Under the pieces are notes generated by a model that did no database searches, was not told where the DNA came from, and saw only the letters and a program-made list of their open reading frames with translations. Shown one piece after another: positions 17,290-25,550 of a stretch of 45,399 bases of DNA; positions within the stretch are counted from its first letter, which is position 1, and every line of letters starts with the position of its first letter. This DNA is from a virus. Made by a program: the position numbers and the translations under genes. The stretch lies in the IMG/VR virus record IMGVR_UViG_3300038441_000952, positions 1-45,399 of that record. One strand, given 5' to 3'.

Positions 17290-17613
17290 TTACTTGGTCT
17301 TGTGGGCGTAGGCCGGGAACTCGACGAGCTCGTCGTCCGAGTTCAGCATCCGCTTGACGTTGGCGGCCGGACGCCAGGAGGCGCGGACGGACGGCGCGAT
17401 CTCGACGGGCTCGCCGGTCTGCGGGTTGCGGCCGGTGCGACCCGGGACCTCCTTGACGGAGAACTTGCCGAAGCCGAAGAGGTCGATCTCGTCCTCCTCG
17501 ACCATCGCCCGCAGCAGGCCGTCCAGGACGATGTCCAGGGCCTCCTCGGCCTCCTTCTTGTCGCCGTCGAAACGGGTGTCGGCGATCTGGGCGACGAGGT
17601 CCTTCTTCTTCAC
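17290..17613 (-). CDS. HU-like DNA-binding protein
   Basis: A 107-residue member of the HU/IHF family. It has the N-terminal helix pair (KKKDLVAQIADTRFDGDKKEAEEALDIVLDGL) and the beta-arm signature GFGKFSVKEVPGRTGRNPQTGE. HU proteins bend DNA as dimers and can aid replication, packaging or transcription control. The start is GTG 17613, which overlaps the upstream stop as GTGA, with GGAGAGGAA upstream. A short acidic and then basic C-terminal tail extends past the usual ~90 residues. Confidence 0.92.
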   Translation of the reverse strand: MKKKDLVAQIADTRFDGDKKEAEEALDIVLDGLLRAMVEEDEIDLFGFGKFSVKEVPGRTGRNPQTGEPVEIAPSVRASWRPAANVKRMLNSDDELVEFPAYAHKTK

Positions 17614-17921
17614 GGGGTGTTCCTCTCCTGGTTGATGCGGATGGCGTGTACCAGCGCACCATGGGCCACGGCTCCGACGGGCGTCGAACCGAAGTCGATA
17701 GGGCCGTTGTCGATCATCTTGATCAGATCAACGACGTGATGATGATACCTGAGCCAAAGCCCAGGGTTTCGGCGGGCGTACGATACGGCGGCGATGGATA
17801 GCACTTGGGGGTCAACCTCGTGACTGCTGAGGAATACCTTGACTTCCCTTAGTGCATCTTCGAGCAGTCCGAGTTCCAGATCGCGTTCCAGACCTCGACC
17901 TGCGCCTCTCGCCTCCGCCAT
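17610..17921 (-). CDS. Unknown 103-residue protein
   Basis: AAAGG lies six bases before ATG 17921. The protein has a helical N-terminal half and a middle section RYHHHVVDLIKMIDNG. Its first 73 bases overlap, in another frame, the end of the upstream gene, an unusually long overlap for this genome. A shorter start at the GTG of QVLSIAAV would avoid it but has no clear Shine-Dalgarno. The stop overlaps the HU-like start. Confidence 0.55.
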   Translation of the reverse strand: MAEARGAGRGLERDLELGLLEDALREVKVFLSSHEVDPQVLSIAAVSYARRNPGLWLRYHHHVVDLIKMIDNGPIDFGSTPVGAVAHGALVHAIRINQERNTP

Positions 17922-18094
17922 GTTTCGCCTTTCAGAATTACGTGGACGCCGTCTTCGAACTTGCCGACGACTGTCCAGTGGTACTTGTGAAGCAGCCCGC
18001 GACGACTGATGATCGTCCGGACCCCCGAGAGGCCAGGCACCCACCGAGAACCGGGGAGCCGGGGGAACGTGGCCTCTCGTCGGTACGATCTCAT
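17849..18094 (-). CDS. Unknown 81-residue basic protein
   Basis: ATG 18094 overlaps the upstream stop as ATGA. The protein is basic, with GLLHKYHWTVVGKFEDGVHVI suggesting a small beta sheet, and ends NAIWNSDCSKMH. Its last 73 bases lie inside the next gene in a different frame. No family is recognised. Confidence 0.55.
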   Translation of the reverse strand: MRSYRREATFPRLPGSRWVPGLSGVRTIISRRGLLHKYHWTVVGKFEDGVHVILKGETWRRREAQVEVWNAIWNSDCSKMH

Positions 18095-18453
18095 CCGCTC
18101 GTCTCGGCCATGCGCTTGAGCTGGCGACGCAGGAGGTCCTCCAGCCAGGCCGTGAACACGGCCGCGTTCTGTGCGACCTCGATGATGAGCAGGTCCTCGT
18201 CGGTCTCGGCCAGAGCCTCCAGGAACTCCTCGGCGGCGATCGTCGCCCAGTCGTCCTTGCTCGCCTCGTGGTTGGCGTCGCAGACGGTCTTCCACTGCTC
18301 AGCGAAGATCTCCGCCACCACAGAGCCGGTGCCGTCGGGGTGATTCTGCTCGCCCCACTTGACCATCTGGCGGCGACGCTCGTCCCTGATCATCGACATC
18401 GCCTTGTGATGGGCGGGGTCGCGCATCAACTGGACCTCGGGGTCCATCTCCAT
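18091..18453 (-). CDS. MazG-like nucleotide pyrophosphatase
   Basis: A 120-residue all-alpha protein. The segment RDERRRQMVKWGEQNHPDG, followed by a second helix region with AAEEFLEALAE and then IIEVAQNAAVFTAWLEDL, matches the MazG-like fold seen in many phages (metal-binding EExxE and the closing E...AA..W helix). These enzymes hydrolyse (d)NTPs to monophosphates. AAAGGA lies before ATG 18453; an ATG two codons later is also possible. It fits a nucleotide-pool role with ThyX and dCMP deaminase. Confidence 0.72.
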   Translation of the reverse strand: MEMDPEVQLMRDPAHHKAMSMIRDERRRQMVKWGEQNHPDGTGSVVAEIFAEQWKTVCDANHEASKDDWATIAAEEFLEALAETDEDLLIIEVAQNAAVFTAWLEDLLRRQLKRMAETSG

Positions 18454-18475
18454 CTCGGTTCCTTTCTCGGAATCA

Positions 18476-18568
18476 GTACGTTGGCGCGTAAGCGCCGATC
18501 TAGCGGGGGTCGGTCCCCTTGCCCATCCCGCCGCTGTTCGCTCGGCTACGGGGCGCGTAGGCCCCTTC
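18476..18568. repeat. Boundary repeat R4
   Basis: It begins AGTACGTTGGCGCGTAAGCG and ends GGCTACGGGGCGCGTAGGCC, with GGTCGGTCCCCTTGCCCATC in the centre. Its right two thirds are read as the last ~25 codons of the leftward gene that ends at 18500, so the repeat has probably replaced or extended that C-terminus. Confidence 0.7.
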
Positions 18569-19024
18569 CCGGGGCTCTCCGGCGGCGGGCTCCTTCGAGG
18601 CGAGCGCATCGGCGAGCGGGACGACGTAGATCTCCTGCGTCTTCTCGCTGTCGGAGACGTGCACGTGCTGGGTCGGCACAGGGATGTTGTAGGTCTTGTC
18701 GGAGCGCAGCGGGAAGCCGGTCGGGCTGGCGTCGGCCACGGGCTCGGCGAACTCCTGCAAGGTCTCCTCGTACACCGGCTGCTCGATCGGAGCGACGGTG
18801 CCCAGCACCTTCACGAGGATCGTCTCGACGTTCCGCGCCATGATGACCTGCGCGTCGCCCCGGTCGTTGGTGAACTCGATCGGGTACGAGTCCATGGTCA
18901 GCTGGTACTTGACCTTGCCATGGAGGTCCTGGAGCTCCGTGCCCTCCGAGACCGTGAACGGCATCGTGTTGTACACACGGCCGCTGTTCATGACGTAGGC
19001 GAGCTGAACCTGCATGGTGTTCAC
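18500..19024 (-). CDS. Unknown 174-residue protein
   Basis: The start is GTG 19024 (GTGA overlap) or ATG 19015. Residues ~1-75 look like a beta-rich domain (VYNTMPFTVSEG, ARNVETILVKVLGTV), followed by an acidic, Pro-rich, poorly ordered half. The last ~25 residues (GEPREGAYAPRSRANSG) are encoded by boundary repeat R4 and are basic. No family is recognised. Confidence 0.6.
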   Translation of the reverse strand: MNTMQVQLAYVMNSGRVYNTMPFTVSEGTELQDLHGKVKYQLTMDSYPIEFTNDRGDAQVIMARNVETILVKVLGTVAPIEQPVYEETLQEFAEPVADASPTGFPLRSDKTYNIPVPTQHVHVSDSEKTQEIYVVPLADALASKEPAAGEPREGAYAPRSRANSGGMGKGTDPR

Positions 19025-19164
19025 TTGTCGTCCTTCTTCCTGTTGCGAGCCCGGCGAGGGCCGGACACGAGGGGCTTGACGCTGGTGGCCTGGAACTTGA
19101 TCCGATGGTTCCTGCCGATCGTGGCGGCCTGGTAGCCACGGATACGGCGCATGGTGTTGGTCAC
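19021..19164 (-). CDS. Small basic protein
   Basis: A 47-residue protein from GTG 19164 (GTGA overlap with the upstream stop), or 43 residues from ATG 19152. It is strongly basic (MRRIRGYQAATIGRNHRIKF and PRRARNRKK), so it may bind nucleic acid. No family is recognised. Confidence 0.5.
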   Translation of the reverse strand: MTNTMRRIRGYQAATIGRNHRIKFQATSVKPLVSGPRRARNRKKDDK

Positions 19165-19361
19165 TTCGGACTCTCGAACTGGTAGACGGGGGCGGGCAGG
19201 ATGCCGTGGTCGGCCATGGCGGGGAACACGAAGTGGAAGATCACGAACGCCATCCCGATGAACCCCGCCGCCATGGAGAGGTTCCTCGTCAGGGTGTACT
19301 GGACTCGCTGCTTGAGCCCCATGTCCTCTTCGTCGTCCCACAAGGGCTCTCGGTTCGCCAT
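19161..19361 (-). CDS. Small membrane protein
   Basis: A 66-residue protein with a charged N-terminus and one hydrophobic segment at about residues 30-50 (SMAAGFIGMAFVIFHFVFPA). AGGAG lies six bases before the ATG and directly after the polymerase stop, so it is translated from the same message. Role unknown. Confidence 0.65.
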   Translation of the reverse strand: MANREPLWDDEEDMGLKQRVQYTLTRNLSMAAGFIGMAFVIFHFVFPAMADHGILPAPVYQFESPK

Positions 19362-19370
19362 GGCCTTCTC

Positions 19371-22300
19371 CTAGTCTGGGTCGATCACCCACATCCGGGT
19401 GCAGTGAACAGTCTTGCCGTAGAACGGCTTCTTCTCGACTCGCATGAGAACGAAGTCGTGGTTGAGCGTGATGTCCCAGAGCGCATCCTTGAGCTTCGGG
19501 TACATCCACCGGTTGACCTTGACCGTCATCAGTCCGGACTTGTCCTCCATGTACAGCGTCATGCTGTCCTTGAGGTCGGGGTCCTTGACCGTGGCCGGGT
19601 CGAGCTCGTCGCCGGTTCGCGATCGATGGTTCTCGTAGAGGTCCTGGAGGTTACGAGCCCTGACCGTCCCCATAATCACGTGCGAGGACTTCTTGGCCTC
19701 GTAGGGGATGTCATCAGCCAGCGTGTCCGGGATCGGCATGCTGCCCAGCCGACCCGCCTTGATCTCCTTGACGATGGATGCCGCGCCGTTCTCCAGCTTG
19801 TCCAGCTCGAAGGGGTCGTCCTTCGTGCAGAACTCCATGATCATTTCCATCTTGGCCGGTCCGATGCCCCGAACTTTAATCAGGTCTTCCCAGTTTTGGA
19901 AACCCCCAACCTCTTCTCGCTGCTCGACAATTGCCTCGGCGAACTTCTCACCGATGCCCTTGATCTGCAAGAACCCGGCCTGAACGCCGTCGCCCTGAGG
20001 GGCGATCTCCCAGGTCTCGGAGGATCCCTCCAGCTGCGGCGGATAGATCTTGAAGCTCCGCCCGAACCTCGCGTCGCCCGCGTCTCGCATCAGTGCGATG
20101 TCGTTCCGCTTCTTCGGGTCGGGCTTGGTCTTGCGGAGCTGGGCCGCGTAGAACGCCAACGGATGGTGCTGCTTGAGCCACATGCACCAGAAGGCCAGCA
20201 TGGAGTAGGACACGCAGTGCGCCATGTTGAACGCGTACGTTCCAGAGGTGACGAGCTTCTTCCAGATCTTGTCGGCGAGGTCGTCGCTGATGTCCTGCGA
20301 CCGAGCCCCCTCCAGGAACTGCCCGTACAGCCGGTTGAAGGCGGCCTCGCCCTTCTTCTGCGAGATGACCTTCCGGATCTCCGAGGCGTGGACCCAGGGG
20401 AACTTGCCGACGTTCCGGCACAGCGCGAGGATCTGCTCCTGGTAGATGATCTGGTACTGGCTGTAGTGCGTGAGTTCGTCTACCAGCGGATGGAGATGCT
20501 CGACTTGCTGACGACCGTGCTTGACGGCGATGTAGTCACCAGTCGAACCCGAGTGAAGCGGACCAGGCCGAGACAGCGCATTGATGTCGCAGAGCTCCAG
20601 GAACGTGGTGGGCGCGACCTCCTGACACACCATCCGAGTTGTACGGCCCTCGAACTGGAAGATGCCAACAACGTCAGCCCGCCGGAAGGCGTCGAGAGTC
20701 TTCTCGTCCTCCATGCTGATGGCGTACAGGTCTTCAAGCGTCATCCCGATCAGTTCGAGGGCGATGCGGATCATGCCCATGGTCTGGAGCCCCAGGGCAT
20801 CCAACTTGAGGAGGCCGAGGTACTCGCCGTCATACTTGTCCACGGAGAGAACGGACAGCGTCTTCTTCTCCTTGCCCACGTTGTGCTTCGTGTACGTGGC
20901 CACGTACTCCGTGAGCGGCTGCGCTCCAACGACCACACCAGCGGCGTGGACTCCGAAGCCCTTGAGGTTGCCTTCCAGCTCGATCGCCTTGTGGAGGATT
21001 GGGTATCGCTCGAAGACCGCCTTGGCCTGGGGGAACGCCTCGACCGTGTCAGCGAGCGACGCGTCGAACCGGCTGTCACCGCCCGACCGCTCGACGATCA
21101 CCTCCTTGACCTGGTCGGCCTCGAAGGCGGGCACCTCGTAGACTCGCGCCACATCGTCAATGGAGTTCTTACCTCGATATCGGGTGTAGGTTCCGATGTT
21201 GCCGACGCGGTCAACTCCGTATCGCCGGATCATGTGTTGGCGAACGTAGTCTCGATTCTCGTCATCGAAGTCGAGGTCGACATCCGGCAGGTCATGTCGG
21301 TTCGGGTCGATGAACCGCTCGAACATCATCTGCGGATACAGCATCGGGTCGATCTCGGTGATGCGCAGGAGATAGCAGACGAGCGAAGCGGCGGCCGATC
21401 CTCGCGCCGGTCCGACCGGGATGCCTGCGTCCTTGGTGTGGCGGACGGCGTCGGACAGCATGAGGAAGTAGTCGACGAAGTCCTTGCTCACGATCAGGCC
21501 GAGCTCGTACTCCACACGCTGCACATAGTCGCGCTGACGAGCCTTGGGCATGCGGTTGAACTTGCGATACTTCCAGCCGTCGTTGAGCCAGACCCGGATC
21601 ATGTCGACATTGGTCATGCCCTCCTTGAAGGAGTCCTCGACCTCCAGCGGGTAACGAACCCGGTCCATCTTCGGAAGTCGAACGTTGCAACGCTCAGCGA
21701 TCTCAGCCGTGTTGGCGATGGCCTGCTCGGCTCCGGACTTGCTCAGGCCAGTGCCACGGAGCCGCTCGTAGATGGTCTCGTCCGACGTGGGGAACGTCAG
21801 CCGGATGTCGTACTCCCAGCCCGCCTCAGCGGCGGCCACGGTTCCGATGTTACGACCGGCGGCGTGGAGGATCTTCTGGATCTCGTTCTCTTCCGGGAAC
21901 GGGTAGTGGCAGTCGGACGTGGCGGCCAGCTTGATGCCCGTCCGCTTGCTCTGTTCCTCGAACCAGGTGTTGAGGAGGCCGGACCTCTGCAGCTCGGGGA
22001 ACTGCTGCGTCTCCAGGTAGTACCTATCTCCGAACAGACGCTGGAAGCTCTCCATGACCTTGCGAGCCTGACGCTCGTCTCCGGTCTGGATCCACTTGCC
22101 TCCGAGCAGCGCGTTGGACAGCATCGAGTCCGCGCAGCCCGACAGGCAGATGAGCCCCTCGTGGTGGTCCTTGAGGATGTTGCCGGTGACCGTCGGCCAC
22201 CGATAGAAGCCCTCTGCCCAGGATCGCGTCACGATCTGGTTCAGGTTGTGCAGGCCGGTCTCGTCCATCGCCAGCAGAGTGAGGTGCGCCTTCTGCGACA

Positions 22301-22568
22301 TGCCGACGCGGAGCTTGCCAGACTTGTCGATCCACTCCATCTCGCGCATGTTGCCCGGAGCGGTGTACGCCTCCAGACCGAACAGCGGCTTGATCCCGTA
22401 CTTGTCACACGACAGCATGTGCTTGACGTGCGACGAGATGTTGCCGTGCTCGGTCAACGCCAGGGCCGACATGCCGAGTTCGGCGGCACGCGCGGCGTGC
22501 TTGTCAGGCGAGCCGAATCCGTCCATGTACGAGTATGTAGTGTGGTGATGCAGAGAGACGTACTTCAC
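19371..22568 (-). CDS. dnaE: DNA polymerase III alpha subunit, DnaE type with PHP domain
   Basis: A 1065-residue family C polymerase. The N-terminal PHP domain has HHHTTYSYMDG, LTEHGN, GLEAYT and SDCHYPF in order, so its metal site looks intact and may act as a proofreading nuclease. The palm has GPARGSAAAS (386-395) and PDVDLDF (428-434), which holds two of the catalytic Asp residues. FGVHAAGVVVG and a C-terminal helix-hairpin-helix (VRGIGPAKMEMIM) follow. GTG 22568 overlaps the upstream stop as GTGA. No separate epsilon subunit or sliding clamp is visible in the window. Confidence 0.95.
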   Translation of the reverse strand: MKYVSLHHHTTYSYMDGFGSPDKHAARAAELGMSALALTEHGNISSHVKHMLSCDKYGIKPLFGLEAYTAPGNMREMEWIDKSGKLRVGMSQKAHLTLLAMDETGLHNLNQIVTRSWAEGFYRWPTVTGNILKDHHEGLICLSGCADSMLSNALLGGKWIQTGDERQARKVMESFQRLFGDRYYLETQQFPELQRSGLLNTWFEEQSKRTGIKLAATSDCHYPFPEENEIQKILHAAGRNIGTVAAAEAGWEYDIRLTFPTSDETIYERLRGTGLSKSGAEQAIANTAEIAERCNVRLPKMDRVRYPLEVEDSFKEGMTNVDMIRVWLNDGWKYRKFNRMPKARQRDYVQRVEYELGLIVSKDFVDYFLMLSDAVRHTKDAGIPVGPARGSAAASLVCYLLRITEIDPMLYPQMMFERFIDPNRHDLPDVDLDFDDENRDYVRQHMIRRYGVDRVGNIGTYTRYRGKNSIDDVARVYEVPAFEADQVKEVIVERSGGDSRFDASLADTVEAFPQAKAVFERYPILHKAIELEGNLKGFGVHAAGVVVGAQPLTEYVATYTKHNVGKEKKTLSVLSVDKYDGEYLGLLKLDALGLQTMGMIRIALELIGMTLEDLYAISMEDEKTLDAFRRADVVGIFQFEGRTTRMVCQEVAPTTFLELCDINALSRPGPLHSGSTGDYIAVKHGRQQVEHLHPLVDELTHYSQYQIIYQEQILALCRNVGKFPWVHASEIRKVISQKKGEAAFNRLYGQFLEGARSQDISDDLADKIWKKLVTSGTYAFNMAHCVSYSMLAFWCMWLKQHHPLAFYAAQLRKTKPDPKKRNDIALMRDAGDARFGRSFKIYPPQLEGSSETWEIAPQGDGVQAGFLQIKGIGEKFAEAIVEQREEVGGFQNWEDLIKVRGIGPAKMEMIMEFCTKDDPFELDKLENGAASIVKEIKAGRLGSMPIPDTLADDIPYEAKKSSHVIMGTVRARNLQDLYENHRSRTGDELDPATVKDPDLKDSMTLYMEDKSGLMTVKVNRWMYPKLKDALWDITLNHDFVLMRVEKKPFYGKTVHCTRMWVIDPD

Positions 22569-22834
22569 TTGGTCTTCCTCGTCCAGGAGCCGGGCTCCTC
22601 AAGTTCCCCAACTCGCTTGCCGTTGCTGACCACTTGCTCGTAGACCCAGTCCATGTAGTCCTCGAACCGAGCGGCCTCAACTCGCAGCAACCTTACTGCG
22701 GCCGTGGCCAGTCCGGACCGGCGTCCTTCGGTGAACCTGTTGGCGCCCGTCTCGGACTTGATGTGCCTGTCGTGCTTGAGGATCTCGTTGACCAGCCAGA
22801 GGACCTCGCCTCTGCTCAGGAATCCAGCCGCCAT
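22565..22834 (-). CDS. Unknown 89-residue protein before the polymerase
   Basis: AAGGAGG lies five bases before ATG 22834, a clear start. The protein is helical, with GEVLWLVNEILKHDRH and VRLLRVEAARFEDYMDWVYEQ, and ends in a charged tail. Its stop overlaps the polymerase start, so a role tied to replication is possible but unproved. Confidence 0.65.
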   Translation of the reverse strand: MAAGFLSRGEVLWLVNEILKHDRHIKSETGANRFTEGRRSGLATAAVRLLRVEAARFEDYMDWVYEQVVSNGKRVGELEEPGSWTRKTK

Positions 22835-22853
22835 GAAACCTCCTTGGTGCAAA

Positions 22854-22886
22854 GGAGCCGCCCCGCACTGGCCACGGGGCGGCTCC
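22854..22886 (-). terminator. Terminator upstream of the polymerase operon
   Basis: GGAGCCGCCCCG pairs perfectly with CGGGGCGGCTCC around a nine-base loop; leftward, TTTG follows. The hairpin at 30952 uses the same GGAGCC ends and the same flanks (AGTCT and GCAAGG-like). Confidence 0.75.
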
Positions 22887-22900
22887 AGTCTGTGTGCGGC

Positions 22901-23752
22901 CTAGAGGCCGTGCTGCTCGGCGTCCGACTCGCCGAAGGCGGGCGAGCTGAACCCGCGCGCCTGGTCGACGAGGTGCTGGTAGGCGGCGGCCTGGTTGTTG
23001 GAGACCTCGTCGGCCACCTTCATCCAGTGCTCGCGCTCGCCCTTGTCGAGATCGATCCAGCGGCACGTCGGCCCGGAGTTGAAGCGCTCGTACAGCCGCT
23101 GAGCCATCGTGGTGGCGACGGGGTGCAGCGTGAGCTTCATCTCGCCACCGAACTTGAAGCGGTCTTCGTCGCCGACCTTCAGACCGGCGACGGTGTACTC
23201 GCCGACGCCCTCGGGGCCGGTGACGGTCAGTCGGTCGCCCTTCTCGACGATCGGCACGTCCATCACGAAGCTCGGCTTGATGCGCATGCCGCACCGGGCC
23301 ACCAGCCGGTTGGCGAGGTCCGTGCCGAGGACGTTGGAGATGCTCATGGCCTTCTCCGGACCGCCGTACTCGTCGATGAGCCTGTCGAGGAACTCATCCG
23401 TCGACATCGTCGAGTAGGCGTGCTCGCGCTCGACCTCGTTGGCCATACGCTTCATGTACAGCGTGAGGAAGAGGTGGCCGATGAGGTCCTGGATGATCTC
23501 CTCCTCGTCCTCGAAGCCGAGCTCCTCGCCGTCCCACATCGACCGCTTGAGCTTGATCATCTTGCGGTGGATGTCGGAGTACTGGCCTCGGATGCCGAGC
23601 TCGAAGGCGGAGCCCGACCCGTAGTCGGCGTTCTTCGCGGAGAAGAGCGCCAGCCAGTCGGGCATGATCTCCAGCGCGATGGCGCGGAGCTCCTTGCTGT
23701 CGCTCTCCTCGGCGAGAAGAGTCACGGCGTTGATGGCGGCTTCCTGCTTCAT
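22901..23752 (-). CDS. Nucleotide-modification-associated (DUF1599/MazG-like) protein
   Basis: A 283-residue protein. The segment LFSAKNADYGSGSAFELGIRG, then DIHRKMIKLKRSMWDGEEL and EEIIQDLIGHLFLTLYMKRM, resembles the short all-alpha nucleotide-modification-associated domain (DUF1599). The second half (residues ~150-283) carries a small beta domain with GEYTVAGLKVGDEDRF. ATG 23752 overlaps the HAD gene as ATGA. If the match is right it may process nucleotides; the rest is unknown. Confidence 0.6.
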   Translation of the reverse strand: MKQEAAINAVTLLAEESDSKELRAIALEIMPDWLALFSAKNADYGSGSAFELGIRGQYSDIHRKMIKLKRSMWDGEELGFEDEEEIIQDLIGHLFLTLYMKRMANEVEREHAYSTMSTDEFLDRLIDEYGGPEKAMSISNVLGTDLANRLVARCGMRIKPSFVMDVPIVEKGDRLTVTGPEGVGEYTVAGLKVGDEDRFKFGGEMKLTLHPVATTMAQRLYERFNSGPTCRWIDLDKGEREHWMKVADEVSNNQAAAYQHLVDQARGFSSPAFGESDAEQHGL

Positions 23753-24381
23753 GCGTTGTTCCTGTTCTTGTGCATCTCGATGTAGGCGAGGATGCTCTCC
23801 TGCGCCTCGTTCAGGTCCATGACGACGGACTGGTCGTAGTCCGTCTGGTAGGACCGGTTGGCCTCGTTGCGACGCATGATGGTCTGGATGCCCAGACTCC
23901 GCGCCACCTTGATCTGGCTGAGGTCGTCGTCGATCGCGCACACGACGCGCTCCCGGCCGACCGACTTGACGAGGTCTCTGTACTTGTGCTCGCCGTACAG
24001 GATGTAGTCGACCTGCAGACCGTTGCGCTTCATCCAGTGCTGCGTGTCGAGGTCGATCGTCGACATGTGCAGGTACGGACGTGTCGTGCACGCGATCACG
24101 CGCACACCCTCGCCACGGATCGCCTTGGTCAGGTCGCGGGCTCCGTCGAACACCGGCATGGACCGCTTCATGCCGCCCATCCGATACGCCAACTTGCATG
24201 CCCGATATGTGGCCTTGCTCATGCCGAGCTGCTTGTAGAACGAGCCGTCGATGCTCGGGTCCCAGCGGATGTCGCGCCCGGTCCACATCTGAGCGAATCG
24301 CTCGAAGTGGCGATGGTAGTCCCCCATCGTTCCGTCGAGGTCCAGCGCGACGACGGGCGAGTCAGGCGTCGGTCGGGGCAT
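23749..24381 (-). CDS. HAD-superfamily phosphatase, deoxyribonucleotidase-like
   Basis: A 210-residue protein with HAD motif I VALDLDGTMGD (D14, D16), motif II in VIACTTRPY and motif III/IV in VCAIDDDLSQI. The layout matches small 5'(3')-deoxyribonucleotidases and related phage phosphatases. It could dephosphorylate nucleotides. It overlaps the upstream oxidoreductase gene by 20 bases. Confidence 0.82.
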   Translation of the reverse strand: MPRPTPDSPVVALDLDGTMGDYHRHFERFAQMWTGRDIRWDPSIDGSFYKQLGMSKATYRACKLAYRMGGMKRSMPVFDGARDLTKAIRGEGVRVIACTTRPYLHMSTIDLDTQHWMKRNGLQVDYILYGEHKYRDLVKSVGRERVVCAIDDDLSQIKVARSLGIQTIMRRNEANRSYQTDYDQSVVMDLNEAQESILAYIEMHKNRNNA

Positions 24382-25168
24382 CGGTCTTACCTTCCAGTCG
24401 GTCGATCAGCTTCATGGTGTCGTCCCAGGCCTCGTGGCTCAGGACGCCCTTCTTCCACTGACCGTACCTTCCCATGCGGACGACGTCGGGGAGGCAGCGA
24501 CACGTCGTGGTCGTCGGCTTCTCGACAAGCCACAGCCCGTGGCCCTTGCGCACGCCGCCGTTCCTGTCCGGGTGCTGGCTCAGGGGCCACTCGGTATTCT
24601 CGTGCCCCTGGATCTTGCTCGCCCGGTACCAGGGGAATCCGGGCTCGCCCTGACACAGCACGGTGTTGTCGGAGAGCTCAACCTCGCTGTAGTCCGAGGA
24701 CCACACCTTCGTCGATCCGAACCAGTGCTCCTGGGTGCAGAGCAGCTTGGCCGGGATCGTCGAGATCGTCGCGTCCGGCTCGACGAAGTGGACGAGGCGG
24801 GCGATGCTGTCTCCGATCCCGGCCTCGAAGCCGGTCACCGTGTGGCCGTACCGGTCCCAGAGCCAGTCGTAGGCCTCGCGGATGTCCCAGGCGAGGTGGC
24901 GGCCGACCAGCGTCTCCGGCGACACCTGCACGGCCGAGCCCGCGCCGTACACCTTGTCGCGATAGCCGTCGATCGAGCCGCTCATCTCGTAACTGATGAG
25001 GAACGGCTCGGACTTGCTGGCGTCCGGGATCGGCGCGTGGAGGTACTGCGCACCGTTCATGAACGACTTGCGCGGCTTGCTGTAGATGTGCGGGACGTGC
25101 CCGCGACTGGCCACGGCATGCGCAGCGATCAGACCGGCGGGTCCGCACCCGAGGATGAGGATCTTCAC
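24362..25168 (-). CDS. FAD/NAD(P)-binding oxidoreductase
   Basis: A 268-residue protein that starts with the dinucleotide-binding loop ILGCGPAGLIAAHAVASRGH. The rest includes TISTIPAKLLC and a C-terminal substrate-binding-like region with RCLPDVVRMGRYGQWKKG. It resembles short flavin-binding reductases found in actinophages whose substrates are unknown. GTG 25168 overlaps the upstream stop as GTGA. Confidence 0.75.
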   Translation of the reverse strand: MKILILGCGPAGLIAAHAVASRGHVPHIYSKPRKSFMNGAQYLHAPIPDASKSEPFLISYEMSGSIDGYRDKVYGAGSAVQVSPETLVGRHLAWDIREAYDWLWDRYGHTVTGFEAGIGDSIARLVHFVEPDATISTIPAKLLCTQEHWFGSTKVWSSDYSEVELSDNTVLCQGEPGFPWYRASKIQGHENTEWPLSQHPDRNGGVRKGHGLWLVEKPTTTTCRCLPDVVRMGRYGQWKKGVLSHEAWDDTMKLIDRLEGKTDAPTDA

Positions 25169-25350
25169 AGTTGGTCGTTCCTTACGTTCTCGACCGGCCT
25201 CCAGCCGGTCTCATGGATGCGAGCCTCGTACTGCTCGCTGTTGCCGAAGTGGGTCGGGCATCCGGCGGACATCACATGGACTCCGCCACAGGGCTTCACC
25301 CTCTCGCACGTGCACGCATCGTCTGGCACAACACAGCATACCAGACTCAT
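25165..25350 (-). CDS. Small Cys-rich protein
   Basis: A 61-residue protein with six Cys (C5, C6, C13, C15, C21, C31) and two His near the centre, a likely metal-binding fold. ATG 25350 overlaps the upstream stop as ATGA. No family is recognised. Confidence 0.6.
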   Translation of the reverse strand: MSLVCCVVPDDACTCERVKPCGGVHVMSAGCPTHFGNSEQYEARIHETGWRPVENVRNDQL

Positions 25351-25550
25351 GAGTTGGCCGCCTTGTCCATCATCCTGCGCTCGGCGAGCATCCAGGTGTC
25401 GGGGTTGAAGCCCCATCGCTCGGCGTCCCACTCCGTGGCCCGGTCTCGGTAGTCCAGCCAGATGTCGAGCAGTTCGTCCTGCGCCTGTCGACTGGTGGCG
25501 TTCGAGATCCTGTTGGCCAGATGCCACTTGGCCGCCTCGCCCATGGGCAT
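25347..25550 (-). CDS. Unknown 67-residue protein
   Basis: ATG 25550 overlaps the upstream TGA as TGATG; a second ATG two codons in is possible. The protein is helical and rich in Trp (LLDIWLDYRDRATEWDAERW). No family is recognised. Confidence 0.58.
   Translation of the reverse strand: MPMGEAAKWHLANRISNATSRQAQDELLDIWLDYRDRATEWDAERWGFNPDTWMLAERRMMDKAANS

Noticed and set aside
19206-22643. An 1145-codon rightward frame opposite the polymerase
   Set aside because: The opposite strand encodes a complete DnaE with catalytic motifs; this frame has a Val/Leu/Asp/Arg-biased shadow composition.
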